The position numbers were made by a program, and so were the translations under genes. Below the pieces are notes generated by a model. That model made no database searches. It was not told the DNA's origin and worked only from the letters and a program-made list of their open reading frames with translations. Source: Teichococcus vastitatis (GTDB taxonomy: Bacteria; Pseudomonadota; Alphaproteobacteria; Acetobacterales; Acetobacteraceae). Taken from it: a stretch of DNA of 64,000 nt. Positions within the stretch are counted from its first letter, which is position 1. The number at the start of each line of letters is the position of its first letter. The DNA lies in contig NZ_QXGS01000007.1 of assembly GCF_003604215.1 (NCBI RefSeq), positions 100,367 to 164,366 on the forward strand, in the 5' to 3' direction. This document shows positions 1 through 8,405 of this stretch, one piece after another.

Positions 1-1
1 C

Positions 2-244
2 GGCTCCGCCGCGGCGAATGAACGCCTGTCCCTGGCCCGGGCCGAGGCGCTGAGGGCACGGCTGGTGGCGGCACGGCCGGAACTGCGGGACCGCATCCAC
101 GCCGTCGGGTTCGGCGCCCGCTATCCCCTGGTGGGCACCGGTACCGACGACGCCTCCGACGTGCTGGACCGGCGGGTGGAGATTGAGCCGGTGGCGTGCA
201 GCGCCGCCGGCGACACTGCCGGAGCGCGGCCGTCGCCGCGCTGA
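2..244 (+). CDS. OmpA-family C-terminal domain protein (3' fragment)
   Basis: The window opens inside this gene; 80 residues and the stop at 242-244 are visible. The visible part has the pattern of the OmpA/MotB peptidoglycan-binding domain: an N-x-x-LSLARAEALRA helix, then a G-F-G-x-R-Y-P strand and a D-R-R-V-E-I-E end. In this family the domain tethers an outer-membrane or flagellar-type protein to peptidoglycan. The last ~20 residues are a low-complexity tail. It converges on the tyrA-like gene. The N-terminal domain, which would tell a porin from a lipoprotein or motor protein, lies outside the window. Confidence 0.7.
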   Translation, partial: GSAAANERLSLARAEALRARLVAARPELRDRIHAVGFGARYPLVGTGTDDASDVLDRRVEIEPVACSAAGDTAGARPSPR

Positions 245-281
245 GCGGGCGCGGCATTGCACGGCCGGACCCGGCCGCCGC

Positions 282-1169
282 TCAGGCCTGCTTGATCTCG
301 ATCAGGCTGCGGCGGATCTTGCGGCCACGCCGGATGCGGTCCTCGATGAATTGCGTCTCGTTCCAGCGCACCGCGCGGCCCAGGGCATGTGCGTCCTCCG
401 AGAAGCGCGCCAGCATCTCCAGCAGTGCCTCGCGGTTGTTGACGAAGATGTCGCGCCACATGTCGACGTCGCTGGAGGCGATGCGGGTGAAGTCGCGGAA
501 GCCGGAGGCGGCGAATTTCAGCACCTGCTCGCGGGTTTCCTGCGCCAGGTCGTCGGCGGTGGAGCAGATGGTGAAGGCCAGCAGGTGTGGCAGGTGGGAT
601 ACGATGGCCACCACCTTGTCATGCGTGGCGGGGTCCATGGTTTCCAGCATCGCCCCGGCGCGGCGCCACAACTCGGCGATCTTCTCCTGCGCGTCGGCCG
701 GCGTTTCGGGCAGCGGCGTCAGGATGACGTAGCGGCCCTGGAACAGCGCGCTGAAGCCGGCATCGGGACCGGAATGCTCGGTGCCGGCCATCGGGTGGGC
801 CGGCGCCAGATGCACGCCCCCGGGTAGCAGCGGCAGCACGTCCCGCAGCACCGAGCCCTTGGTGGAGCCGGTGTCGGAAAGCACCGTGCCGGGCGCCAGG
901 TGTGGCGCGATCTGCCGCATCAGCCCGGCGAAGCTGCCGACCGGGGTGCACAGGATCACGCCATCGCAGCCCTGCACGGCGGTTGCGGCGTCCACCTCGA
1001 CCACGTCGGCGAGGTCCAGTTCGCGCACCCGGGCCGCGACGCCGACGCCGTGGTCGCAGGCGACCACCGTGCGGGCGATGTCGCCGCGTTCGCGCGCCAC
1101 GCGGGCAATGGAGGAGCCGATCAGCCCCAGCCCGATCAGGCAGAGGCGCTCGAAGATCGGCTCAGCCAT
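282..1169 (-). CDS. tyrA: Prephenate/arogenate (cyclohexadienyl) dehydrogenase
   Basis: Oxidative decarboxylation step of tyrosine biosynthesis (prephenate or arogenate with NAD(P)+). The 295-residue protein opens with a Rossmann GLGLIGSS motif (about residues 13-20), followed by typical family blocks: a CTPVGSF strand end, DTGSTKG, and [12 protein letters not shown] around residue 125. The length fits the monofunctional bacterial enzyme, and no ACT domain is seen. It overlaps the end of hisC by 8 bp and is last in a three-gene unit, chorismate mutase-hisC-tyrA, which gives every step from chorismate towards tyrosine except possibly the transaminase specificity. Whether prephenate or arogenate is preferred cannot be read from the sequence. 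Confidence 0.9.
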   Translation of the reverse strand: MAEPIFERLCLIGLGLIGSSIARVARERGDIARTVVACDHGVGVAARVRELDLADVVEVDAATAVQGCDGVILCTPVGSFAGLMRQIAPHLAPGTVLSDTGSTKGSVLRDVLPLLPGGVHLAPAHPMAGTEHSGPDAGFSALFQGRYVILTPLPETPADAQEKIAELWRRAGAMLETMDPATHDKVVAIVSHLPHLLAFTICSTADDLAQETREQVLKFAASGFRDFTRIASSDVDMWRDIFVNNREALLEMLARFSEDAHALGRAVRWNETQFIEDRIRRGRKIRRSLIEIKQA

Positions 1170-2262
1170 CGGATGGCGCGCCCAGCGCGTCGATCAGCAG
1201 CTGGCATTCCTCGGCATTGCCCACGGTGAAGCGCAGCGCCTGGGGCAGGCCGTAGCCGCCCATGCCGCGCACGATCAGGCCGCGCGTCTTCAGCTTCGCG
1301 TCGACCGCCCTGGCCGCGCCGGCCGTGCCGAAATCGGCGAGCAGGAAGTTGGCGTGGCTCGGCCAGACGTCACCGCCGGCGGCGCGCAGCGCGGTGGCCA
1401 GCCGGCCGCGCCATTCGGTGTTGTGGGCCACCGACTTCTCCACCCAGCCCGGCTCCGCCAGGGCACCGATGGCGGCGGCCATGGAGGCGCTGGCGACGTT
1501 GAACGGGCCGCGCACGCGGTTCAGCACATCGATGACGTCGGCGGGCGCGTAGCCCCAGCCGACGCGCATGCCGCCCAGCCCGAACACCTTGGAGAAGGTG
1601 CGCAGCATGATCGTGTTGCCGGCCGCATCCACCAGCCCGTGGCCGGGATCGTAGCTGGGTTCGGTAACGTATTCGGCATAGGCGCTGTCCAGCACCAGCA
1701 GGATGTCGTCGCGCAGCCCGGCGCGCAGCCGCGCCACCTCGCTGTTGGGCAATAGGGCGCCGGTGGGGTTGTTCGGGTTGGTGAGGAACACGATGCGGGT
1801 GCGCGGGCCGGCGGCCGCGATCATCGCGTCGATGTCGGCCACCGTGCCGCCCCCCTCCGGCGCCGGCTTCTCCGCCACCTTCAGCACGCGCGAGCCGATG
1901 GCGCGGCCGGAGATGTCGTACATCATGAAGCCATAGGCCGACATGATGAACTCGGTGCCCTCGCCGCCATAGGCCAGGCAGAGCAGCGAGATCAGCTCGT
2001 CCGAGCCGTTGCCGGTGACGATGCGGGCCGGGTCGAGCCCGAAGCGGGCGCCCAGCGCCTCGCGCAGCGCCGTGGCGTTGCCATCGGGATAGCGATGCGC
2101 CTCCCGCGCCGCGCGCGTAATTGCCTCGATGGCGGCGGGGGGCGGGCCGAAGGCACCCTCATTGGAGGAGAGTTTGATGATCCGGTTGACGCCGGGGATC
2201 TTGGACTCGCCGCCGACATAAGGGTCGATCGACAGGATGGAGGGGCGCGGCGCAACACTCAT
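1162..2262 (-). CDS. hisC: Histidinol-phosphate aminotransferase family (HisC)
   Basis: Fold-type I PLP aminotransferase of 366 residues. Visible motifs are [13 protein letters not shown] near the N-terminus, GNGSDELI (PLP phosphate region), TNPNNPTG, the Asp/Tyr pair in LDSAYAEY, and the [15 protein letters not shown] block with the Schiff-base lysine at about residue 225. HisC enzymes convert imidazole-acetol phosphate to histidinol phosphate. Many also transaminate phenylpyruvate, hydroxyphenylpyruvate or prephenate. Its place between chorismate mutase (6 bp upstream) and tyrA (8 bp overlap) suggests the aromatic role is at least shared; this is inference. No other his gene lies nearby. 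Confidence 0.88.
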   Translation of the reverse strand: MSVAPRPSILSIDPYVGGESKIPGVNRIIKLSSNEGAFGPPPAAIEAITRAAREAHRYPDGNATALREALGARFGLDPARIVTGNGSDELISLLCLAYGGEGTEFIMSAYGFMMYDISGRAIGSRVLKVAEKPAPEGGGTVADIDAMIAAAGPRTRIVFLTNPNNPTGALLPNSEVARLRAGLRDDILLVLDSAYAEYVTEPSYDPGHGLVDAAGNTIMLRTFSKVFGLGGMRVGWGYAPADVIDVLNRVRGPFNVASASMAAAIGALAEPGWVEKSVAHNTEWRGRLATALRAAGGDVWPSHANFLLADFGTAGAARAVDAKLKTRGLIVRGMGGYGLPQALRFTVGNAEECQLLIDALGAPSDG

Positions 2263-2268
2263 CGCGGT

Positions 2269-3105
2269 TCATTCTTCCGGCTCGGGCTCGGCATAGCTGC
2301 CCAGGATCTGCAGGCGGGGAAATGGCAGGCTGGCCAGGCGCGGCTCGTCTTCCGACAGGAAGCCGGGCACTTCGGCCAGCGCCATCGGCACGGGGGATTC
2401 CCGGCGGATCAGCCAGAGCGGCGGCAGCCCGGCGGCGGCCAGGATGGCGGCGATGCGTGGCCGGGTGTGATCGGGCCCGGGCTCGATGCGCAGCAGGCTG
2501 CGGTCGCGCCCGGTAGGCTCGGGTGAGAGGGTGGCAACGGCATAGCCTTCTGCCGGCGCGTCGGGCGGCGCCAGGAAGGGCAGGGCGGCCACGACGCGCA
2601 GCCGGGGCGCTTCCATCTGCATCCACCAGGCGGGCTCAGGCCGTTCCGCCTCGTCGGGTGCGGGCAGCACGGCCACGGCGGCCTCGCCCCCGGCGACGCA
2701 GGCCAGGGCGCGGAACGGCGTGGCCTGCGCGCGGAGCGGCGTCAGCAGGCCGAAATGCGCGCGCGCCAGGCGGGTGGCCACGCCGTCCTCTCCGGCCATG
2801 GCGGACACGGCGACGGTGAACTGGCCCTGCTGCGCCAGGGAGGCGGCGATGATCTCGCGCCACAGCCGCACCACGGCGCCGCGCGCCAGCGCACCCTGGT
2901 TGCGCCGCAGCAGGCGGCGCAGGATCAGGGCCTCCCGTCCCGGGCGAAAGGTCGGGGCGCTGCCTTTCAGCCGCGCCGAGGCCATGTGCGCCACCAGGTC
3001 GGAGCGCCGCATCAGCAGGTCGTGCAGGGCATCGTCGATGCGGTCGATCTCGACGCGCAGGGAGGCCAGGTCGGCGGGCGCCGGAGGGGTGGGTTGGTCG
3101 GGCAT
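2269..3105 (-). CDS. Chorismate mutase (AroQ class) with degenerate C-terminal extension
   Basis: Converts chorismate to prephenate, the branch point to Phe and Tyr. Residues ~14-100 form an all-helical AroQ domain: LRVEIDRIDDALHDLLMRR, then LKG and FRPGREALILRRLL, which carry the expected active-site Arg and Lys positions. The remaining ~175 residues are not needed for a mutase. They carry weak echoes of a P-protein: a GEAAVAVLP segment where prephenate dehydratase has GEADYGVLP, and a GRDRSLLRIEPG stretch like an ACT-domain start. No Thr-Arg-Phe dehydratase motif is seen, so dehydratase activity is doubtful. First gene of the unit with hisC and tyrA, divergent from metX by 87 bp. Confidence 0.82.
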   Translation of the reverse strand: MPDQPTPPAPADLASLRVEIDRIDDALHDLLMRRSDLVAHMASARLKGSAPTFRPGREALILRRLLRRNQGALARGAVVRLWREIIAASLAQQGQFTVAVSAMAGEDGVATRLARAHFGLLTPLRAQATPFRALACVAGGEAAVAVLPAPDEAERPEPAWWMQMEAPRLRVVAALPFLAPPDAPAEGYAVATLSPEPTGRDRSLLRIEPGPDHTRPRIAAILAAAGLPPLWLIRRESPVPMALAEVPGFLSEDEPRLASLPFPRLQILGSYAEPEPEE

Positions 3106-3192
3106 GGCGGCGGCTCAGCAATAGAACCGCAGGGCTGCCACGCCAAGCACCGCATTTCCGGATGCCGCCGCTTGCTTTAAAGGAAGCCCGCG

Positions 3193-4353
3193 ATGACCGA
3201 GGCGAAATCCCCCACCGCCCTGCCCGGGGCTGCCGCCGAACTGCGGCACCAGAGCGCCCATTTTCCTGATGGGCTGGCGCTGGATTGCGGCGCGGTGCTG
3301 GCACCCCTCGACGTGGCCTTCCGCACCTATGGCGCGCTGAATGCCGCGCGCAGCAACGCCGTGCTGGTCTGCCACGCCCTGACCGGCGATCAGTACCTGG
3401 CCGAGCGCCATCCCGTCACCGGCCGCGGCGGCTGGTGGGAGGCCATTGTCGGGCCCGGCAAGCCGATCGACACCGACCGCTTCTTCGTGATCTGCTCCAA
3501 CGTGCTGGGCGGCTGCATGGGCACCACCGGCCCGCGGGAGGAGATGCCGGGCGAAGGCCGCCCCTGGGGCACGGATTTCCCGTCGGTCACCATCCGCGAC
3601 ATGGTGCGGGCGCAGAAGAAGCTGGTGGGGCACCTGGGCATTGCCAGGCTGCTGGCGGTGGTAGGCGGCTCGATGGGCGGCATGCAGGTGCTGGAATGGG
3701 CCGCGACCTTTCCCGAAATGGTGTTCGCCGCGGCGCCCATCGCCACCGCGCCGCATCATTCGGCACAGAACATCGCCTTCGACGAGGTGGGCCGCGCCGC
3801 CATCCATTCCGATCCCGACTGGCGCGGCGGCCGCTACTGGGAGGAGCCGGGGCTGGTGCCGGCCAAGGGCCTGTCCGTGGCGCGCATGGTGGCGCACATC
3901 ACCTACCTGTCCGAACAGGCGCTGACACGGAAATTCGGCCGCCGCCTGCGCGGCGCATCGGCGCTGACGTTCCTGGAAGACGTGTTCGAGGTGGAAAGCT
4001 ACCTGCGCCACCAGGGCAGCACCTTTGTGCACCGCTTCGACGCCAATTCCTACCTCACCATCACCCGTGCCATGGATTACTTCGACCTGGCGGCGGAGCA
4101 TGGCGGCGACCTCGCGGCGGCGTTCCGCGGCACGCAGACGCGGTTCTTCGTGGCCTCCTTTTCGTCCGACTGGCTGTTTCCCACGGAAGAAAGCCGCACC
4201 CTGGTGCGGGCGTTGAACCAAGCGGCGGCCAACGTGTCCTTTGTGGAGATCACCTCCGACAAGGGCCATGACGCCTTTCTGCTGGACGAGCCGGAATTCC
4301 ACGCGGCGCTGGGCGGTTTCCTGCGCGGCGCGGCGGACAAGCTGGGCGTCTGA
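3193..4353 (+). CDS. metX: Homoserine O-acetyltransferase
   Basis: Alpha/beta-hydrolase that acylates homoserine with acetyl-CoA, committing it to methionine. The 386 residues match the usual length. Motifs: HALTGDQY near residue 61, the [12 protein letters not shown] block (~103-113), the nucleophile elbow GGSMGGMQ with Ser at ~160, an Asp in [11 protein letters not shown], and the catalytic His in [13 protein letters not shown] strong AAAGGAAG ribosome site precedes the ATG. Some family members use succinyl-CoA, so acyl donor specificity is not certain. In many alphaproteobacteria metW follows. Here only a methyltransferase remnant follows, and it does not look like MetW. Confidence 0.94.
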   Translation: MTEAKSPTALPGAAAELRHQSAHFPDGLALDCGAVLAPLDVAFRTYGALNAARSNAVLVCHALTGDQYLAERHPVTGRGGWWEAIVGPGKPIDTDRFFVICSNVLGGCMGTTGPREEMPGEGRPWGTDFPSVTIRDMVRAQKKLVGHLGIARLLAVVGGSMGGMQVLEWAATFPEMVFAAAPIATAPHHSAQNIAFDEVGRAAIHSDPDWRGGRYWEEPGLVPAKGLSVARMVAHITYLSEQALTRKFGRRLRGASALTFLEDVFEVESYLRHQGSTFVHRFDANSYLTITRAMDYFDLAAEHGGDLAAAFRGTQTRFFVASFSSDWLFPTEESRTLVRALNQAAANVSFVEITSDKGHDAFLLDEPEFHAALGGFLRGAADKLGV

Positions 4354-4366
4354 TCCACCTGCTTGG

Positions 4367-4555
4367 GTGGCGGATCTGCTTGCCGCGGGCCGGCCAGCGG
4401 GCGAGCTGTACGAACCCCGTGTCGGCCGTCGGAGCCGCCGCGTGGCACCGGAGGTCGTGGCGCGGCTCGGCATCGCGGCTGGGGCGCGATGGCTCGACGT
4501 TGGCTGCGGCACCGGTGCGCTGAGCGGCGCCATCCTGGAGCGTCGCGAGCCGACC
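4367..4555 (+). pseudogene. Remnant of a class I SAM-dependent methyltransferase
   Basis: Directly after metX, one frame reads VADLLAAGRPAGELYEP, then RRSRRVAPEVVARL and the motif-I sequence ARWLDVGCGTGALSGAILER. That is the N-terminal quarter of a Rossmann methyltransferase with an intact SAM-binding glycine loop. Similarity stops around position 4550, about 60 residues in, and the rest of the domain (motifs II-IV) is absent. The 3' end of the convergent BTAD regulator begins at 4577. The frame stays open much further, but the continuation is an antisense shadow of that regulator. Best read as a truncated, non-functional gene; a deletion joined to the regulator's end would explain it. Confidence 0.6.
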
Positions 4556-4576
4556 CGGAGCGGAGGACGGCGCGGT

Positions 4577-6601
4577 TCAGCCGAGCCCGGCCAGGCGCAG
4601 CCCTTCGGCATAATGCGCCCGGTCGGCGTCCAGCCGCAGCGGCGTCCGGCGCAGCGCCTTGGCGATGTTGAAATCCGGCTCCACCGCCAGCAGCCGGCTC
4701 CGCACCGCCGCGGCTTCCGCGGCTTCGCCGAGATGGCCGAGGGCGGACAGATAGGTCTTGTACGGATAACTGAATTGCGGCCGCAGCGCCGTGCTGGCGC
4801 GGCCCACCGCCGCCGCGGCCTCGTGCCGGCGCAGCGACAGCAGCGGGATGCCGCGCGCCGCGTCGAAGAAGAAGGCGTGCGGGTGGCATGGCGACAGCGC
4901 GGCATAGCGGTCGAGTTGCGCCAGCGCCGCTTCGTGCCTCCCACGATAGCTCTCCGCCATGCCGGAGAACACCCATGCCATGGCCAGATTCGGGTTCAGC
5001 GCCAGGGCACGGGCATGCAGCGCCGCCGCCACCTCCACCTCATGGTGCAGAAAGGCGCGCACATGGCCGTGTACGGTAAGGGCCTGGGCATCCAGCGGGT
5101 CCAGCGCGCTGGCATGGCGGGCCAGCCGCTCTGCCTCCCGCGTGCTGTCCGCCTCGTCCGTTGCCCAGCCCTGGCCCACCAGGAACAGGTGCCAATAGGC
5201 GTGCCAGGCATGCGCCTGGGCGTAGTCGGGCTCCAGCGCCGTCGCCTCGGCCAGCCACCGCCCGGCCTGCAGGAAGCTGCCGCGGTCGAGGCGGTGGATC
5301 GCCGGAATGGCGCGCAGCAGCAGGTCGTAGGCGCCGCTCTGCGCCGGGCGGGCCACAGCGCGATGCGCCTCGATCAACAGGATCTCGGGATCGATGCGCG
5401 CCACCACGGCGGCGGCGATCTCGTCCTGCAGGGCCAGCAGGTCGCCGGCCGGGCGATCGAAGCGCTGGCTCCAGACCAGTTCGCCGGCTTCGCGCAGATC
5501 CGCCAGCCGCAGCGTGATCCGCAGCGTGTCGCCGCCGCGCTGCACGGTGCCGCTCAGCAGGTAGTCGAGGCGCAGGGCACGCGCCGCCGCCTCCACCCCG
5601 TCGCGCTCGGCCAGTCCGGCCAGCGAGGTGGTGTCGGCCACAAACATCCAGCGGAAGCGGGCCAGGGCGGCGCCGGTTTCCTCGGCCAGGCCGGTGCCGA
5701 GATGCGGCGCCACGCCCTCTCCCAGCGGCACCAGGGACACGATGCCGAGGCGGGTGCCGCGCTGCGCGGGCCGGGGCGGGGCGGGGGTGGAAAGCGCCTG
5801 TGGCGCGGCCTCGCTGCGCAGCGCCTCGGCCAGCGCTTCCGTTTCGGCGGAGGGCGCGATGCCGAAGCGCCGGCTCATCAGGTCGCGGCAGGCCTGGTAG
5901 GCCGCATAGGCGCCGGCGCGGTCGCCGCGGTCGAGCCGCAGCCGGATCAGCGCGCGCCAGCCGGCCTCGCGCGCCGGATCGATCCGCAGCAGCCGCTCCG
6001 CCGCGTCCAGCGCCGTATCGGGGGTTGTGGCCGCGTCCAGCAGCGCGGCGGCCCGGCCCGCGGCGGCGTCGCGCAGGGCGTCGCGCTGTTCCGCCAGCCA
6101 GGCATCAAAGGCCGGGTCCAGATCCTCGAGGTCGGGCAGCAGGGGCGCGCACAACAGGTCCAGCGCCGCGGCGGAAGCATCGGGGCGGCGCACCGCCGCC
6201 GCGTCCACCCAGATCGGGCCGGCCTGCAGCAGCAGGCTGTCCCGGCCCGCCTGCAGCAGCGGTGCGCCCGCCGGTGCCGCCGCGGGGGCCAGTGTTGCCT
6301 GCAATTCATGCAGCGCCTGGCGCAGCGAGCCGCGCTGCTGCTCGGCGCCCCGCCGCGACCAGAGCAGATCGGCGAGAACGCTGCGCGGCACCGGCCGGCC
6401 GAGCGACAGGGCCAGCACCGCCAGTAGGCCGCGTGCCTTGCGCGAGCGCGGCAGCACCGGCTGGCTCGACAGCGCCCAGGCCTCCATCGGGCCGATCAGC
6501 CCCAGGCGAAGAAGCGGACCCGTGGGCGGAACCTCCGCCCACGGTGCCTCGGGCCCGGGAATTTTCCCCGGCCCGACCTCGACCCACTGCATTCCGACCA
6601 T
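4577..6601 (-). CDS. BTAD/winged-helix regulator with TolB-like and TPR regions
   Basis: A 674-residue one-component regulator. Residues ~30-110 look like the OmpR/SARP-type winged helix (LGLIGPMEAW, RKARGLLAVLALS, SVLADLLWSRRG). Residues ~130-250 are the bacterial transcriptional activator domain (AAERLLRIDPAREAGWRALIRLRL). Then comes a region like the TolB N-terminal domain found in adenylate cyclase-linked regulators (VAPHLGTGLAEETGAALARF, DYLLSGTVQR), then TPR-like helices from ~430 to the end (ATALEPDYAQAHAWHAYWHL, ARALALNPNLAMAW). No membrane segment is seen, so it is probably cytoplasmic. A 93-residue gene lies 61 bp upstream in the same direction. Target genes cannot be inferred. Confidence 0.78.
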   Translation of the reverse strand: MVGMQWVEVGPGKIPGPEAPWAEVPPTGPLLRLGLIGPMEAWALSSQPVLPRSRKARGLLAVLALSLGRPVPRSVLADLLWSRRGAEQQRGSLRQALHELQATLAPAAAPAGAPLLQAGRDSLLLQAGPIWVDAAAVRRPDASAAALDLLCAPLLPDLEDLDPAFDAWLAEQRDALRDAAAGRAAALLDAATTPDTALDAAERLLRIDPAREAGWRALIRLRLDRGDRAGAYAAYQACRDLMSRRFGIAPSAETEALAEALRSEAAPQALSTPAPPRPAQRGTRLGIVSLVPLGEGVAPHLGTGLAEETGAALARFRWMFVADTTSLAGLAERDGVEAAARALRLDYLLSGTVQRGGDTLRITLRLADLREAGELVWSQRFDRPAGDLLALQDEIAAAVVARIDPEILLIEAHRAVARPAQSGAYDLLLRAIPAIHRLDRGSFLQAGRWLAEATALEPDYAQAHAWHAYWHLFLVGQGWATDEADSTREAERLARHASALDPLDAQALTVHGHVRAFLHHEVEVAAALHARALALNPNLAMAWVFSGMAESYRGRHEAALAQLDRYAALSPCHPHAFFFDAARGIPLLSLRRHEAAAAVGRASTALRPQFSYPYKTYLSALGHLGEAAEAAAVRSRLLAVEPDFNIAKALRRTPLRLDADRAHYAEGLRLAGLG

Positions 6602-6662
6602 GCAGCAAGCCTAGCTCATGCAACGCCGCTGTCACCTGCCGAAGCGGCAGGGGCGAACGTCA

Positions 6663-6944
6663 TCAATCCTGGTCATCGTCGAGCAGCAGGTTACCGTTGC
6701 CGAGCAGCGGCTCGGCGGCGCGCAGCGCGTCCCGCAGGCGGCGTTCGGCGCGCATCAGGTCGAACTCGATGAAGTCCCGGTCGATCGCCTCGGCGAGATC
6801 GTCCGGCGCCCGGTCCAGCCGCGCCTGCAAGGCCCGGGCGCGTTCGCGATGCAGCATCAGGCGCCGCGCCGCGGCATAGACCTGCATCAAACCGTCCATC
6901 CCTTGGCGGGACTGCGCCGGGTTCTGCAGGGTGCTGGTCATCAT
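6663..6944 (-). CDS. Small charged helical protein, unknown function
   Basis: 93 residues, predicted almost entirely helical and rich in Arg, Ala, Glu and Leu, ending in an acidic run (LLLDDDQD). No signal peptide, Cys pair or known motif. Codon usage is GC-rich like its neighbours, which supports a real gene. It lies 61 bp upstream of the BTAD/TPR regulator in the same direction and could be co-transcribed with it, perhaps as a partner; this is speculative. Two adjacent ATG codons open the gene. I do not recognise the family. Confidence 0.5.
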   Translation of the reverse strand: MMTSTLQNPAQSRQGMDGLMQVYAAARRLMLHRERARALQARLDRAPDDLAEAIDRDFIEFDLMRAERRLRDALRAAEPLLGNGNLLLDDDQD

Positions 6945-7173
6945 CAGGCGGTCTCACTGTGGTTTCCAATCTGTTGCTGCAGCTTAGCGGCGCATCATTC
7001 GCTTTTCGCGTGAACGCGGATCCGACATCGTCAACGCTGCGTTAAATCCAGCGTCCTGCCGAAACATTAGTCGAAAGAAAAAAGTCCTTGCATTCATCAA
7101 GAATAGGATTAAAAGCCGCTCGGCCAAGGGCGGAGCCGTGCCCTGGCCATATCCCTAACGCCGCGCGCCACGA
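6945..7173. other. Intergenic region between divergent small genes
   Basis: No coding frame looks real here. The stretch is locally AT-richer than the rest of the window (around 7040-7115, with A-runs after position 7070), as expected for promoters of the 93-residue gene on the minus strand and the 79-residue gene on the plus strand. I could not assign -35/-10 hexamers with acceptable spacing. Confidence 0.4.
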
Positions 7174-7208
7174 GATGCCCCGGATCCTGCCCAGGATGCC
7201 GGGGCATC
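7174..7208 (+). promoter_or_regulatory. Strong hairpin in the 5' region of the 79-residue gene
   Basis: GATGCCCCGG-ATCCT, a GCCC loop, then AGGAT-GCCGGGGCATC form a 15-bp stem with one bulged base. It is not followed by a T-run, so it is unlikely to be an intrinsic terminator. It ends 35 nt before the ATG at 7244 and would lie in the leader of that transcript. Possible roles are mRNA stability, translational control or a protein-binding site. Confidence 0.55.
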
Positions 7209-7243
7209 GTGCTTTGGCCGCGTTCTTTCGCGGAGTTGCTTCC

Positions 7244-7483
7244 ATGCTGTTCCCCAACATCGCCCGTGAGGGCCTGGTGCAGGATGCCGTCACCGATCCA
7301 GGCCGGGTGCGCTTCGGCGCCGGCATGCGGGCCCCCGCTCTGCGCCCGGCGGTGCCGCCCGGCGCTGTGCCAGCGGTTCCGCGCGGCGCCCCGGTTCCGT
7401 TGCCAGCCGTGGCGGTGCTGCCGGTGGCGTCAGTGACGGATGCCGATCGCGTCCGCTTCGGCGCCGGCATGCGCCGCTTCTGA
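7244..7483 (+). CDS. 79-residue protein with duplicated VRFGAGMR motif
   Basis: The start chosen is the ATG at 7244, which has a GGAG site 8 nt upstream; longer in-frame starts would run through the leader hairpin. The protein has a short N-terminal segment (MLFPNIAREGLVQDA) and then VTDPGRVRFGAGMR. A Pro/Ala/Val-rich linker of about 35 residues follows, and the C-terminus repeats VTDADRVRFGAGMRRF. No Cys, signal peptide or membrane helix. A GC-rich terminator begins 7 bp after the stop, so it is probably monocistronic. The two-motif, Pro-linker layout suggests a bivalent binding peptide or a precursor with two copies of a core. Function unknown; I do not recognise an experimentally described family. 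Confidence 0.6.
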   Translation: MLFPNIAREGLVQDAVTDPGRVRFGAGMRAPALRPAVPPGAVPAVPRGAPVPLPAVAVLPVASVTDADRVRFGAGMRRF

Positions 7484-7490
7484 GTGCCAG

Positions 7491-7518
7491 GGCCGGGGTC
7501 AGCCGACCCCGGCCTTTC
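7491..7518 (+). terminator. Intrinsic terminator after the 79-residue gene
   Basis: Perfect 10-bp stem GGCCGGGGTC / GACCCCGGCC with an AGCC loop, followed by TTTCC. The T-run is short but the stem is strong. It separates the small gene from the next one at 7545. Confidence 0.7.
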
Positions 7519-7544
7519 CGCTTCCTCCAGCTCGGACCGCCCGC

Positions 7545-8327
7545 ATGGCCAATGCTGTCCCCTGCGTCACCTTTCACCGCATGATCGACACCGCGCCGTT
7601 ACCGGTGCGGGCCGACCGCGCCGGGCTGGGCAGCCTGCCGATCCGTGCCATGCGGCATTGCGACGCGGTGGCGAGCGCCGCCGGCTATGGCTGGCACCTT
7701 CACGCACCGATGGATTTCGAATTGTTCTGGGATGGCGCGCAAATCTGGTGGCATTGCGAGGGGCTGGAGAACTGGATGCCGCTGGGCGCCGCGCAGTTTC
7801 CGCATTTCGCCGCGCGCTTCGACGGCGCCGCGCCGGAGAATGTGCGCGGCTACGCACCGCCCTTCCTGACGGCGTTGCAGGAGCCGGGCGTGGTGCAGAT
7901 GTGGACCGGCCTTGCCGCGCGCACCGCGCCGGGCTGGAGCCTGTTGCTGCGGCCCCTGGCCAATGTGCCGCGTCATCCGGCCTATGAGCCCTATGAAGGG
8001 CTGGTGGAGGCCGATCACTGGTTCGGCCCGCTGTTCACCAATATCCGGCTGACCCGCACTGGCCTGCCGATTGGGTTCCGCCGGGCCGAGCCGTTGCTGC
8101 AGGCGCAGCCGGTGCCGCAGATCGCCTATTCCGACGCGGTGCTGTCCGGCGCCGCCCACACCGATTCGCTGGATGGACTGAGCGCGGCTGATTGGAGCGA
8201 TTATCACCGCAACATCGTGGTGCCGAACCAGGAGCATGAACATCGCCCCGGCCGCTATGCCGCCGAGGCGCGCCGGCGCCGCAAAGGCGGCGGCTGTCCG
8301 TTTCAAGCGCGGGCCGTCGCGGCCTGA
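7545..8327 (+). CDS. Uncharacterised protein, resembles DUF6065
   Basis: 260 residues from the ATG at 7545; an ATG at 7581 (MIDTAPLP) is an alternative start. The protein is soluble and aromatic-rich with recognisable family blocks: AGYGWHLHAPMDF, FWDGAQIWWHCEG, PPFLTALQEPGVVQMWTG, RTAPGWSLLLRP, HWFGPLFTNIRLTRTG. From memory these match a family of unknown function catalogued as DUF6065. Trp, His and Asp are abundant, but no catalytic motif stands out. The C-terminus (RPGRYAAEARRRRKGGGCPF) is basic. It sits between the terminated 79-residue gene and a radical SAM gene that has its own leader. Confidence 0.65.
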   Translation: MANAVPCVTFHRMIDTAPLPVRADRAGLGSLPIRAMRHCDAVASAAGYGWHLHAPMDFELFWDGAQIWWHCEGLENWMPLGAAQFPHFAARFDGAAPENVRGYAPPFLTALQEPGVVQMWTGLAARTAPGWSLLLRPLANVPRHPAYEPYEGLVEADHWFGPLFTNIRLTRTGLPIGFRRAEPLLQAQPVPQIAYSDAVLSGAAHTDSLDGLSAADWSDYHRNIVVPNQEHEHRPGRYAAEARRRRKGGGCPFQARAVAA

Positions 8328-8405
8328 GCTTGGGTGTTCTTTCTCTGTTCTTGACTTGAAGCCGTCGATCCCGGCAGTGTCCTCCTGAACGAAGGGGGAA
8401 CAGCG

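Noticed and set aside
3106-3192. SAM-II riboswitch before metX, common in alphaproteobacteria.
   Set aside because: The 87-bp leader shows no convincing SAM-II core; GCTTTAAAGGAAG near the ribosome site alone is not enough.
4367-4555. MetW identity for the methyltransferase fragment.
   Set aside because: The motif pattern (RRSRRVAPE, DVGCGTGAL) fits generic class I methyltransferases, not MetW.
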